Notes under the pieces: generated by a model | The model's input: the letters and a program-made list of their open reading frames with translations, nothing else | Databases searched by the model: none | What the model was told of the DNA's origin: nothing | Shown here: positions 8,773-17,313 of the stretch, piece by piece | Layout of the letters: each line of letters begins with the position of its first letter | Numbering within the stretch: position 1 is the stretch's first letter | Made by a program: the position numbers and the translations under genes | Assembly: GCA_965652645.1 (NCBI GenBank) | Contig: CBFGXE010000029.1 | Span: 1-36,736 of the forward strand | From: ZC4RG30 sp965652645 | GTDB lineage: Bacteria; Pseudomonadota; Gammaproteobacteria; Steroidobacterales; Steroidobacteraceae | DNA: 36,736 nt | Direction of reading: 5' to 3'

Positions 8773-10569
8773 TCACGCCATCAGGGCCGGCTCCCACGCC
8801 GGCTCTCCGGACTGGCGCTCGAACAGGCGGCGATACTGCCCTTCCTCCTGCCCCAGCAGGGATTCATGCGTCCCCTGCTCCACGATGCGGCCCTGGTCGA
8901 ACACCAGGATGCGATCCATGGCACGCACCGTGGACAGCCGGTGCGCGATCACGATGGAGGTGCGTCCCTTCATCAGCCGCTCCATGGCCTGCTGGATCAG
9001 GTGTTCGGACTCCGAGTCCAGGCTCGATGTGGCCTCATCCAGGATCAGGATGGGTGCATCCGCGAGGAAGGCGCGTGCCAGCGCGACGCGCTGGCGCTCG
9101 CCGCCTGACAGCTTCACGCCGCGTTCGCCCACCAGCGTCTGGTAGCCGCGTGGCAGGCGCACGATGAACTCGTGCGCATTGGCCAGCTTCGCGGCACGCT
9201 CGATCTCCTCCTGCGAGGCTTCGGGGTGCGCATAGGCGATGTTCTCCGACAGCGAACGGTGGAACAGGATGGGCTCCTGCTGCACGATGGCGATCTGCGC
9301 GCGCAGCGACTGCTGCGTGGCACGGGCCACGTCCTGGCCGTCGATCTCCACCCTGCCTGCGCCCACGTCGTACAGCCGCTGGATCAGCTTCACGAAGGTG
9401 GTCTTGCCCGAGCCCGAGCGGCCCACCAGCCCCACGCGCTCGCCAGCTGCAATGACGAGATTGAGGCCCTGGTAGAGCGGCTGCCTCTGGCCCGGATACC
9501 GGAAGGCCACGTTCTCGAAGCGGACGCGGCCGGCACCGATCACGATGGGCTTCGCACCCGGCGCATCGGCAATGCCCAGGGGCTCGCCGAACAAACGCAC
9601 CAGCTCCTCCATCTCGTTCACCGAGCGCTGCAGCTGGTGCACGTGCTGGCCGATCTCGCGCAGGTAGCCGTGCACCACGAAATACGCCGTGAGCACATAG
9701 GTGATCTCGCCAGCGGTGGCCCGCCCCTGCCACCACAGCATCAGGCCGGCGGCCGTCACCACCCCGCGCACCACCCACAGCAGCAGCAGCTGGCCGCTGC
9801 CCGCCCAGGTGTGGCGCATCCATGTGCGGCGGGTGCGGCGCGACCACTTGTCGAGCACGCGCGCCAGGCGCTGCTCCTCGCGATGCTCGGCACCGAAGGC
9901 CTTCACCACCGCGTTGGAACCCAGCGCATCCGCCAGCGTGCCGCCAATGCGCGTGTCCTGCGCGTTGGAAAGCCGCGAGGCCGGCGCGATCACGCGCGTG
10001 GCCAGCAGCGCCGTCACCAGCACGTAGGCGATCGCGCCCGCGGCCATCACCAACCCCATCACCGGCCAGCGCTGCCCCAGCACCACCACGGTGCCGACCA
10101 GCACCACCAGCGAGGGCAGCAGCGCCAGCAGCAGCACGTCGTTGAGCGTATCCATCGCCCACATGCCGCGGGTGATCTTGCGCACGGTGGAACCGGCAAA
10201 GCTGTTGGCATGCCAGTCGGTGGAGAAACGCTGCACGCGCTCGAAGGCCTCGCGCGCCACATTGCGCATCATGGTCAGCGTCATCGGCACGATGCCCGAC
10301 CAGGCCACATGGCGCAGCACGACCATCGCCAGGCCAAGTGCGGCCATCGCCCCGAATGCGGCGAGCGCAATGCCGGCGGCTTCCCGGCCGGTGGCCAGCG
10401 CATCGACCAGGCGGCCGGCATAAACGGGCATCAGCACTTCGGTGAACGTGGCCAGCGACATGGCAATGGCCACGCGCGCCACCAGGCCCCGCTGCTGCCA
10501 CCAGCGCGCGAAGGTGAATGAAAGGACATGCCGCAGGGCCCAGGAGCCCTGTGAGTTGGAACGGGTCAT
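8773..10569 (-). CDS. ABC exporter half-transporter, fused membrane and ATPase domains (MsbA/MDR-like)
   Basis: The 598-aa protein has a six-helix type I exporter membrane domain (about 25-320) followed by an ATPase domain. Visible motifs are Walker A GRSGSGKTT (about 382-390), signature LSGGERQRVALARA (about 484-497), Walker B ILILDEATSSLD (about 503-514) and the switch histidine in VIAHRLSTV. Such proteins form homo- or heterodimers in the inner membrane and flip lipids, drugs or peptides outward; the substrate is not evident. No partner half-transporter is adjacent, so a homodimer is likely. The gene is transcribed alone or with the downstream retropepsin-like gene (96-nt gap). The start has only a weak ribosome-binding site. 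Confidence 0.93.
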   Translation of the reverse strand: MTRSNSQGSWALRHVLSFTFARWWQQRGLVARVAIAMSLATFTEVLMPVYAGRLVDALATGREAAGIALAAFGAMAALGLAMVVLRHVAWSGIVPMTLTMMRNVAREAFERVQRFSTDWHANSFAGSTVRKITRGMWAMDTLNDVLLLALLPSLVVLVGTVVVLGQRWPVMGLVMAAGAIAYVLVTALLATRVIAPASRLSNAQDTRIGGTLADALGSNAVVKAFGAEHREEQRLARVLDKWSRRTRRTWMRHTWAGSGQLLLLWVVRGVVTAAGLMLWWQGRATAGEITYVLTAYFVVHGYLREIGQHVHQLQRSVNEMEELVRLFGEPLGIADAPGAKPIVIGAGRVRFENVAFRYPGQRQPLYQGLNLVIAAGERVGLVGRSGSGKTTFVKLIQRLYDVGAGRVEIDGQDVARATQQSLRAQIAIVQQEPILFHRSLSENIAYAHPEASQEEIERAAKLANAHEFIVRLPRGYQTLVGERGVKLSGGERQRVALARAFLADAPILILDEATSSLDSESEHLIQQAMERLMKGRTSIVIAHRLSTVRAMDRILVFDQGRIVEQGTHESLLGQEEGQYRRLFERQSGEPAWEPALMA

Positions 10570-10744
10570 GGTGTCACGACGCCTTGCAGCGCCGCTCCGT
10601 GGAAAATGGAAAGGGTCGAAAGCAGCCGGCGGCCGGGCCGCGCGGCGATCAGCTCGCCGTCAGCGCGCTGGCGGGAGACGCATGCAGGATGTGGTCATCT
10701 TCGTGCCCTCCCGTGAAAAAGCCATGGAGGATGGCGGGGGGCGG

Positions 10745-10774
10745 ATTCTGCGCCAGCAGGGGGCGCCAGGGCAA
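10745..10774 (-). promoter_or_regulatory. Sigma-70-like promoter candidate for the ABC exporter
   Basis: On the minus strand, TTGCCC (10774-10769) and CAGAAT (10750-10745) are separated by 18 nt. Transcription from about 10738 would give a leader of about 170 nt before the start at 10569. This is the only convincing signal in the 227-bp gap between DUF934 and the exporter; nothing else is recognised there. Confidence 0.35.
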
Positions 10775-10796
10775 GCGGTGCGCCGCCCGCCGCCGG

Positions 10797-11291
10797 TCAC
10801 GCGCCCTGGCGGATCCGACGCCGGGGGTGGGTCAGTTCTCCGGAACCCGGCTGGTAAGCCACGCTGAAACGGTCCAGCTGGGCAATGGCCAGTTCCGGGT
10901 CCTCGTCGTCCAGCAGTTCGAAGGCATCGAAGCCGCAGCGGGCGAGGAAGAACATCTGGTCCGCCCGGATCTTGCCCACGGCCCGCAGCTCGCCCTGGTA
11001 ACCGAAGCGGCCGCGCAGCAGGCGCGCCTGGGTGAAACCGCGGCCATCACCGGTGGTGGTGAAGTTCACGGCCACCAGCGGCACCTTGCCGAGGTAAGGC
11101 TGCAGCGGCGCCACATCCACATGCTGGGCCATCAGCAACGGTGCGCGCCGGTCTGCGGGCTCACCGGCCTCGATGGCCCTGATGTAGTCCTCGAGCGGCA
11201 GGATCAGGTGCGTTGCGCCTTCCGCGCCTTCGCTGCCCGCCACCTTCCACTGGTTGTCCGCGAGGGCGCGGCCCTTAATGAGTCTTGCCAT
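10797..11291 (-). CDS. DUF934 protein, sulfite-reductase partner
   Basis: The 164-aa cytoplasmic protein belongs to DUF934, a family found almost always right after cysI and thought to support sulfite reduction. It has no assigned catalytic residues. The body contains VPLVAVNFTTTGDGRGFTQARLLR and QGELRAVGKIRADQMFFLARCGFDAFEL-type segments, broken here into recognisable family blocks near 85-140. I chose the ATG at 11291 (MARLIKG) because DUF934 proteins begin this way. It overlaps the cysI coding end by 17 nt in another frame, so the two are translationally coupled. No cysJ flavoprotein lies nearby. DUF934 may help link CysI to its electron donor, but that is inference. Confidence 0.88.
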   Translation of the reverse strand: MARLIKGRALADNQWKVAGSEGAEGATHLILPLEDYIRAIEAGEPADRRAPLLMAQHVDVAPLQPYLGKVPLVAVNFTTTGDGRGFTQARLLRGRFGYQGELRAVGKIRADQMFFLARCGFDAFELLDDEDPELAIAQLDRFSVAYQPGSGELTHPRRRIRQGA

Positions 11292-12924
11292 AAACCCTGT
11301 CGCTGAACGGCTCGACGCCGATGCGGCGCACGGTCTGCAGGAAGTCCTCGCCATCCTCGCGCTGCTCGACGTAGACGTCGAGGATGCGCGCGATGGTCTC
11401 GGCGACATTCTCCTTGCCGACCGAAGGACCGATCACCTCGCCCAGCGAGCTGGTGCCGGTGGCCGAACCACCGATGGTGATCTGGTACCACTCGATGCCG
11501 TGCTTGTCGACGCCGAGGATGCCGATGTTGCCCACGTGGTGGTGGCCGCAGGCGTTCATGCAGCCGGACATCTTGATCTCGATGTGGCCGAGGTCGTAGA
11601 GGTAGTCGAAGTCGCTGAAGCGGTCCTGGATCTGCTTTGCGATGCTGATCGAGCTGGCATTGGCCAGCGAGCAGAAGTCCAGGCCCGGGCAGCAGATCAT
11701 GTCGGTGAGCGTGCCGATGTTGGGCGTGGCGAGGTTCAGCGCCGAAAGCTGACGCCAGGTCTCCACCAGGTCGACCTGCCGCACGTCGCCCAGCACCAGG
11801 TTCTGGTCGTGCGTGACGCGCACCTGGCCGCCGGAAATGCGGTCGGCGAGGTCGGCCACCGCGTCCATCTGCGCGGCGGTCATGTCGCCCGGCGGCTCGC
11901 CGTGCGCCTTCAGCGACACCACCACGGCGCGGTAGCCGGGCACCTTGTGCTGGCGGGTGTTGTAGCGGTACCAGGCCAGGAACTCCGGCGACTGGCCGGC
12001 GGTCGCGTCGATGTCGGCCAGCTTCTCGTAGGGCGGCGGCTGGAAAAATGCCTGCACGCGCCCGATCTCGGCGTCATCCAGCTTCAGCGCGGGATCATCG
12101 CGCATCAGCTCCCACTCGGCCTCCACGACCTTGCGGAACTCCTCGACGCCCTTGGACTTCACCAGCACCTTGATGCGGGCGCGGTGGATGTTGTCGCGCC
12201 GGCCTTCCTGGTTGTAGACGCGCAGGATGGCCTCCAGGTAGGACAGCAGGTCTTCGCGCGGCACGAAGTCGCGGATCACCTTGCCCAGCATGGGCATGCG
12301 GCCCAGGCCACCGCCCACCAGCACCTCGAAGCCCAGCCGGCCTTCGGCGTCGCGCTTCATGTGCAGGCCGATGTCGTGCACCTCGGTGGCGGCACGGTCA
12401 TTGGGCGCGCCGGTGACGGCGATCTTGAACTTGCGCGGCAGGTAGCTGAACTCGGGATGCAGCGTGGACCACTGGCGGATGATCTCGCAGTAGGGCCGCG
12501 GATCCTCGATCTCGTCGGGCGCGATGCCCGCGAAATGGTCGGAAGTCGTGTTGCGGATGCAGTTGCCGCTGGTCTGGATGGCATGCATCTCGACGCTGGC
12601 GAGCTCCGCCAGCATGTCGGGCACGTCTTCCAGCTTCGGCCAGTTGTACTGGATGTTCTGCCGCGTGGTGAAGTGGCCGTAGCCCCGGTCGAACTTGCGC
12701 GCCAGGAACGCGAGCTTGCGCAGCTGCCGCGTGGACAGCAGGCCATAGGGGATGGCCACGCGCAGCATCGGCGCATGCTTCTGGATGTAGAGGCCGTTGC
12801 GCAGGCGCAGCGGGCGGAATTCATCCTCGGACAGCTTGCCGGCGAGGAAACGCCGGGTCTGGTCGCGGAACTGGCTGACGCGCTCCGCTACCAGCGTGGC
12901 GTCGATTTCGTCGTATCGGTACAC
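11275..12924 (-). CDS. cysI: Sulfite reductase hemoprotein (CysI; siroheme-[4Fe-4S])
   Basis: CysI reduces sulfite to sulfide, the step after CysH, and needs the siroheme made by CysG. The 549-aa protein has both nitrite/sulfite-reductase ferredoxin-like repeats (for example GYGHFTTRQNIQYNWP near 82 and VRVTHDQNLVLGDV near 370). The cluster and siroheme cysteines are CCPGLDFC (Cys412, Cys418) and SGCMNACG (Cys455, Cys459). The start is a GTG (MYRYDEIDA) with a weak ribosome-binding site. The leader contains a perfect 6-bp hairpin and an ATAAC direct repeat. The gene lies far from cysH but shares an upstream decamer with it, consistent with co-regulation. The electron donor, whether NADPH-CysJ or ferredoxin, is not encoded here. 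Confidence 0.96.
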   Translation of the reverse strand: MYRYDEIDATLVAERVSQFRDQTRRFLAGKLSEDEFRPLRLRNGLYIQKHAPMLRVAIPYGLLSTRQLRKLAFLARKFDRGYGHFTTRQNIQYNWPKLEDVPDMLAELASVEMHAIQTSGNCIRNTTSDHFAGIAPDEIEDPRPYCEIIRQWSTLHPEFSYLPRKFKIAVTGAPNDRAATEVHDIGLHMKRDAEGRLGFEVLVGGGLGRMPMLGKVIRDFVPREDLLSYLEAILRVYNQEGRRDNIHRARIKVLVKSKGVEEFRKVVEAEWELMRDDPALKLDDAEIGRVQAFFQPPPYEKLADIDATAGQSPEFLAWYRYNTRQHKVPGYRAVVVSLKAHGEPPGDMTAAQMDAVADLADRISGGQVRVTHDQNLVLGDVRQVDLVETWRQLSALNLATPNIGTLTDMICCPGLDFCSLANASSISIAKQIQDRFSDFDYLYDLGHIEIKMSGCMNACGHHHVGNIGILGVDKHGIEWYQITIGGSATGTSSLGEVIGPSVGKENVAETIARILDVYVEQREDGEDFLQTVRRIGVEPFSDRVYGKTH

Positions 12925-12947
12925 GCGGGAGACTCTAATCCATGGGA

Positions 12948-12966
12948 GCCGCCGGGATGCGGCGGC
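12948..12966 (-). promoter_or_regulatory. Leader hairpin upstream of cysI
   Basis: GCCGCC (12948-12953) and GGCGGC (12961-12966) form a perfect 6-bp stem with a 7-nt loop. It sits 23 nt before the cysI GTG and just downstream of the ATAACGCC element. It could affect translation of a transcript that has a weak ribosome-binding site. Confidence 0.3.
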
Positions 12967-12968
12967 GG

Positions 12969-12997
12969 GGCGTTATTTTGACCTGCGCCGGGGTTAT
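12969..12997 (-). promoter_or_regulatory. Direct repeats ATAACCCC / ATAACGCC upstream of cysI
   Basis: Reading toward cysI, ATAACCCC (12997-12990) and ATAACGCC (12976-12969) lie exactly 21 nt apart, two helical turns. The second copy extends to AAATAACGCC, identical to the element upstream of cysH (920-911). These may be half-sites for a shared sulfur regulator. The AT-rich TATAAC (12998-12993) could instead serve as a -10 box. Confidence 0.4.
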
Positions 12998-13076
12998 ATG
13001 ACAGCGGGAAAAGCGCCTGCGGCACGGCCGGGACGGCCTGCCAGAGCGGTCGTCGTGCCCCCCTGCGCCCGGCGGG

Positions 13077-15806
13077 TCAGCCGGTGGTCTGCAGCCCCTG
13101 GGCGATACCGCTGACGCTGGCAAGCAGTGCCTGGAACAGGTCTTCGTCCTCCCGGGCCGTGGCGCGCCAGCGGCGCAGCAGGTCCACCTGCATCAGGTTC
13201 ATCGGATCCACGTACGGATTGCGCAACTGGATGGCGCGCTGCTGCGTGGCATCGCCGTCCAGCAGCTCCGCGGCGTCCTTGATCGCCAGCACGGCCTCGC
13301 GGCAGCGCGCATGTTCCTCGCGCAGCAGCGCGAGGTAGCCCTGCTGGCCGGGCTTGGCCAGCGCCGCATAACGCCCCGCGATGGCGAAGTCCACGCGGGC
13401 GAGCTGCGCCTCGATGTCATCGACCACCAGCTGGAACAGCGGCCAGGTGCCGTACAGGGTGCGCAGGGCCGCCACGCCGCGGGTGGCCACGGCCTCGCCC
13501 AGCGCGGTGCCGGCGCCGTACCAGCCGGGCAGGAAGAAGCGCGCCTGGGACCAGGCGAACACCCACGGCGTGGAGCGGATGGCCAGCGCGCCGGTGCCGC
13601 CGCCCTCCCAGATCGAGCGCGAGGCGATCTGCATGCGTTCGATCACGTCGATGGGGGTGGCAGAGCGGAAGAAGTCCTGGAAGGTGATGTCCTCCACGCA
13701 CAGCGCGCGCCACAGCACGCGGCTGCGGGTGGTGAGGAATTCAGCCAGCTCCGCGGCACCTTCCGGGGGGGAGCCCAGCTTGCCGCTGCAGCGCGCTTCG
13801 CTGGCCAGTCCCAGCACGCCGAATGCGCGCTCCAGCGAACGCAGTGCGTTGGAGCGCAGGCCGTAGTTCTGGCTGATGGTCTCGCCCTGTTCGGTCACGT
13901 GCAGCACGCCGTCCACGGTCTCCGGCGGCATGGCCTGCACGATGGCATCGAGCCGGGCGCCGCCACGTGCCGTGCTGCCGCCCCGCGCATGGTTGATGCG
14001 CACGGGTACGCCGGCAGCCTGCGCCGCCTCCGACAGGGCGCGCTGCGCGCCATGCGCGGCGAAGCGCATCGCCAGGTAGCCTCCATCGCGGCCCGCCTCG
14101 GCATATCCAATGTACACGGGCTGCGGCAGGCCGCGCGCCTGCAGGTGTTCGCGGTAGGAAGGATTGGCCAGCAGCGCCTGCAGCGTGGCGCCCGCCTCGC
14201 CCAGCGCGCTGCCGGATTCGAACAACGGGCAGAAATCCAGGCCCACGCTGCCGGACTTGCGGTCATCCACACCGGCCCAGCGCGCCAGCACCAGCGGCGC
14301 CAGGATATCGTCCTCACCCTGCGTGGCAGCAACGACGTAGTCGCCAATGGCCTGCGTGCCGTAACGCATGCGGCATTGCGCAGCGGCCTCGAACACGGCC
14401 AGGGTGCGGCGGGAGAGCGCGTCCAGCGGCGCCGCCGGGCCGGCGTCACGCTTGAGGATATCGGCCAGCAGCCGGGCACGCTCCTCGCGCGGGTGTTTCA
14501 TCCACTGCGCGTCATCGATGCCCTGCCCGACCACGCGATGGTGCACGTCCGCGCGCTGCTTGAGTTCCAGCGTGGCCATGTGCAGGCCGAAGGCATCTAC
14601 CCGCAGCAGCAGCCGGCGCACCAGCTGGTAGCCGGCATGCACACCGCGATTGAGCTTGAGGCTCGTGGCCGCCAGTTCCAGGTCGGCGCGGAACTGCGCG
14701 GCGCGCTCGTAACCGCCGGCGCTTCCCTCCCAGGTCTTGCGCAGGCGCTCCGCGAGCTGCGCGAAGTACGTGCGGTAGGGCATCTGGTCGTGGCGGGCGG
14801 CCGCCACGGCCCGCGCCGAGGGCAGCAGGATGGTGTATTCATCCAGGCGCCGGCGCAGTTCCGGCGTGGTGCCGACGCGGCTGGCGCTCTGCGAGAGCAG
14901 CTGCGAGAGTTCCTGGCAGTCGGTGAAATATTCGTTGACGATGACCTGCTGCTGGCGCGCCAGCGTCTCGCGGATGGTCTTGGCATTGACGTCCGCGGCG
15001 CCCTCCATGTCGCCACCCACCCAGGTGCCGAAGCTCAGCACCACCGGCGGGTCGATGTCGGAGACATCCTGGCCATACAGGCTGTGCAGCGCGGCACCGA
15101 TCTCCTCATAGAAGCGCGGCACGATGCGGTACATCACCTCCGCGAGGTGGAACAGCGCGTATTCGCGCTCGTCGGCCACCGTGAGGCTCTGGCGCGGATG
15201 CTCCTCGGTCTGCCAGCCGGCCGTCAGTTCGGTGCGCAGGCGCGCCCAGACATGCCGCTGTTCCTGCGGGTCCAGGCTGGGATTCAACCGCTCCAGCAGC
15301 GCCTCGGCCATGCGGCGCTGGCGCCTGAGCTGCGTGCGCCGCGTTGATTCGGTGGGATGCGCCGTGAACACCGGATGGATGCGCAGCGATCCCAGCAGCT
15401 CCAGCGTGTCGTTGAGTGACAGCCCGCGGGCCTTCAGCCGCGCCAGCGAATCCTCGATGCCGCCGGGCTGCGGCTTGCCGCCGTCGGCCAGGAAATATTC
15501 GCGCCGCCGGCGGATGCGGTGCACCTTCTCGGCGAGGTTGACTGCCTGGAACCAGGTGGAAAACGCGCGCACCAGGTCGCGTGCCACTTCGGGTGGGCGC
15601 CCGGCCACGCGCATCGCCAGGGGTTCCGGCTCGCACTGCCCGCCGGCACGCCTTTCGATGGCAGTGCGGCGGTCTCCCTCGACCAGGGTGTAGAGATCCT
15701 CGCCGCCCTGCTCGCGCAGGATCTCGCCCACCATCACGCCCAGCTGGTGCACGTCCTCGCGGAGTGCCAGGTGCTTGGGCGGAAACTGGATCTGCTGGCG
15801 GTCCAC
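13077..15806 (-). CDS. ppc: Phosphoenolpyruvate carboxylase
   Basis: Ppc carboxylates PEP to oxaloacetate, refilling the TCA cycle. The 909-aa protein has the first signature FTAHPTESTRRT (catalytic His150), the glycine-rich loop HARGGSTARGG, and a C-terminal LRNPYVDPMNLMQVDLL block. It is diverged from the E. coli enzyme. By eye alignment, two of the four E. coli aspartate-inhibitor contacts differ: the Lys773 position is Arg (LARVDF) and the Asn881 position is Thr, since the protein ends QTTG rather than RNTG. The only plausible start is GTG at 15806, because an in-frame TAG lies five codons upstream and no Shine-Dalgarno is visible. It follows the TonB-like gene after 51 nt but has its own promoter candidate. 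Confidence 0.95.
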   Translation of the reverse strand: MDRQQIQFPPKHLALREDVHQLGVMVGEILREQGGEDLYTLVEGDRRTAIERRAGGQCEPEPLAMRVAGRPPEVARDLVRAFSTWFQAVNLAEKVHRIRRRREYFLADGGKPQPGGIEDSLARLKARGLSLNDTLELLGSLRIHPVFTAHPTESTRRTQLRRQRRMAEALLERLNPSLDPQEQRHVWARLRTELTAGWQTEEHPRQSLTVADEREYALFHLAEVMYRIVPRFYEEIGAALHSLYGQDVSDIDPPVVLSFGTWVGGDMEGAADVNAKTIRETLARQQQVIVNEYFTDCQELSQLLSQSASRVGTTPELRRRLDEYTILLPSARAVAAARHDQMPYRTYFAQLAERLRKTWEGSAGGYERAAQFRADLELAATSLKLNRGVHAGYQLVRRLLLRVDAFGLHMATLELKQRADVHHRVVGQGIDDAQWMKHPREERARLLADILKRDAGPAAPLDALSRRTLAVFEAAAQCRMRYGTQAIGDYVVAATQGEDDILAPLVLARWAGVDDRKSGSVGLDFCPLFESGSALGEAGATLQALLANPSYREHLQARGLPQPVYIGYAEAGRDGGYLAMRFAAHGAQRALSEAAQAAGVPVRINHARGGSTARGGARLDAIVQAMPPETVDGVLHVTEQGETISQNYGLRSNALRSLERAFGVLGLASEARCSGKLGSPPEGAAELAEFLTTRSRVLWRALCVEDITFQDFFRSATPIDVIERMQIASRSIWEGGGTGALAIRSTPWVFAWSQARFFLPGWYGAGTALGEAVATRGVAALRTLYGTWPLFQLVVDDIEAQLARVDFAIAGRYAALAKPGQQGYLALLREEHARCREAVLAIKDAAELLDGDATQQRAIQLRNPYVDPMNLMQVDLLRRWRATAREDEDLFQALLASVSGIAQGLQTTG

Positions 15807-15815
15807 GGCGGGCCA

Positions 15816-15821
15816 ATTCTA
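15816..15821 (-). promoter_or_regulatory. -10 candidate (TAGAAT) nine bases from the ppc GTG
   Basis: TAGAAT ends 9 nt before the GTG start of ppc, so transcription would begin 1-3 nt before, or at, the start codon. Together with the missing Shine-Dalgarno this suggests a leaderless mRNA. No clear -35 is visible in the GC-rich upstream sequence. Confidence 0.35.
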
Positions 15822-15857
15822 GCCCCCCGCGGGGCGGCGCGGTGCGGCGCGCCGGGA

Positions 15858-16790
15858 TCAGCGCTGCGGGAAGAAGTCGATGGGCTTGGTAGTGGTCATC
15901 GGAGCGACGTCGCGCGCCGGGAAGCGGATGCCGCGCACGCGGGTGCAGATGCGGCCTTCGAGCTCGGGATGGTCCAGTTCGCTCGATACCACGCGGCAGG
16001 CCGTCACCGCGCCTTCCGGCGCAATGGTGAACTCCAGCACCACCTTGCCCTGCAGGTCGGCCCGCTCGCGCAAGGCGCGGGTGTAGAGCGCATAGATCGC
16101 GCCCTTGGCATTGTCGAAGGCCTGTTCGATTTCCTCCGCGCTGCGGCCCGGCTTGCCGCTGCCGCCGCGGTTCACCGCGGAATTGGCACTGGCGCTGGCA
16201 CTGGCCACGGCGGACTCCACCGTGCCGGTGGAATGTTCGGAGATCGTGCCGGCGCCAGCACCGAAACCGCGGCTGGTGTCGGCGGAGGACACACCCGCGC
16301 TGCCAGTACCGGCGCGCGAGGTGATCAGCGAACGTTCGGAGCGGCTTTCCGCGCCCACCGTGCCGGTGAGGTTGCGCGACTGCACGGGTTGGTCGGAGAG
16401 CGCCTGGCGGATGCTGGCCAGCTCGTCACGCACGTTGGCCAGCTGTGCCTCGGCGCGGCGACGCGCCTGCTCCTGGCGCTGCTCGGGCGGCTGTGGCACG
16501 GGCTCGGGCGTCGGCTGCTGCTCGACGGGCTCGGGCTCTTCCACCGGCTGCGGCGGCGGCGGCGGTGGCGGCGGGGGATCACGCGCAATGACGATCTTCG
16601 CCAGCCGCGGTGGGATTGTTTCCTGCACGAGCGAGGAGCGCTCGGGCAGCGGGATGAACGTGAACAGCAGGGCGAACACCGCACCGGCCACCAGCAGCGT
16701 CAGCCACAGCTTGCGGTAACGCCGTTCCTGCTCGAGGTCCTGGTCCCAGATCTGGAACGAGCGGTAGTACGGGGCCAGCGAATAGCTCAC
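15858..16790 (-). CDS. TonB-like energy transducer with AgmX/PglI-type C-terminal domain
   Basis: The 310-aa protein has a short cytoplasmic start, one membrane helix (about 29-47), a proline-rich stretch with nine prolines in a row at 72-80 followed by PEP/PQP repeats to about 103, a charged helical segment (105-133), a Ser/Gly/Ala-rich linker and a folded C-terminal domain (about 215-310). That domain contains GKVVLEFTIAPEGAV and a Cys265/Cys282 pair, and resembles the AgmX/PglI family related to TonB C-termini. It would span the periplasm and carry force from the ExbB-ExbD motor encoded just upstream to an outer-membrane or TPR partner. GTG start, one nucleotide past a GGGAGGG-rich region; 4-nt gap from the ExbD gene. 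Confidence 0.85.
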   Translation of the reverse strand: MSYSLAPYYRSFQIWDQDLEQERRYRKLWLTLLVAGAVFALLFTFIPLPERSSLVQETIPPRLAKIVIARDPPPPPPPPPQPVEEPEPVEQQPTPEPVPQPPEQRQEQARRRAEAQLANVRDELASIRQALSDQPVQSRNLTGTVGAESRSERSLITSRAGTGSAGVSSADTSRGFGAGAGTISEHSTGTVESAVASASASANSAVNRGGSGKPGRSAEEIEQAFDNAKGAIYALYTRALRERADLQGKVVLEFTIAPEGAVTACRVVSSELDHPELEGRICTRVRGIRFPARDVAPMTTTKPIDFFPQR

Positions 16791-16794
16791 CGCC

Positions 16795-17313
16795 CTACCC
16801 TCCCGCCCCGGCCATGTTCATGGCCTCTTCCTTCTGCACCACGGCCAGGGAAAGCTTGCCGTAGTCGGCAGCCGTGCAGGTGGCCAGCACCTTCTTCAGG
16901 ATGCGATAGGGCACGGACTTGTCACCCAGCACCGTGATCTCGCGATCCTCGATGGCCTCCACCGCGCTGGCGCGCAGGATGCGGTCGGCCTGGCGCTTCA
17001 GGGCGTCCCGCAGGGGCGCGATGATCAGCTCCTCCTGTCTGTCGACCTGGGCCACGGTAGCCACCGGCTCACCCTGCACCAGCACATGCTCCGGCGTGAC
17101 CATCACCACCACGGTCTGCGACGGCAGCTGTGTGGCCATCGACTCGGGCAGCTTGATGTCCTGCGGCACGTCCAGGTCTGCGACCTCGGACTGGTTCACC
17201 AGCAGGAAGAACACCAGGATGGTGAAGATGTCCATCAGCGACACCAGCGACAGCGTGGCCGGCCGGCTGCGCTTGCTGTGCTTCTCCATCCTCTTGATGC
17301 GCGCGGAACTCAT
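16795..17313 (-). CDS. ExbD/TolR-family protein, second copy, with intact membrane Asp
   Basis: The 172-aa inner-membrane protein has a basic N-terminus, one membrane helix (about 21-39, LSLVSLMDIFTILVFFLLV) and a periplasmic domain. Asp28 in the helix matches the proton-pathway aspartate of ExbD/TolR (TPFID in ExbD). Its start overlaps the stop of the preceding ExbD gene by 4 nt (ATGA), so the two are coupled and probably form a heterodimer inside the ExbB pentamer. In the Myxococcus Agl motor there is likewise one TolQ and two TolR proteins. The periplasmic part includes DVPQDIKLPES and an ITVLGDKSVPYRILKKVL block, the usual TolR-fold strand pattern. Confidence 0.88.
   Translation of the reverse strand: MSSARIKRMEKHSKRSRPATLSLVSLMDIFTILVFFLLVNQSEVADLDVPQDIKLPESMATQLPSQTVVVMVTPEHVLVQGEPVATVAQVDRQEELIIAPLRDALKRQADRILRASAVEAIEDREITVLGDKSVPYRILKKVLATCTAADYGKLSLAVVQKEEAMNMAGAGG

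Noticed and set aside
11254..15347. Long plus-strand open frames opposite cysI (575 codons) and ppc (678 codons).
   Set aside because: Both are mirror frames of conserved genes with composition-driven translations and no start-site or domain support.
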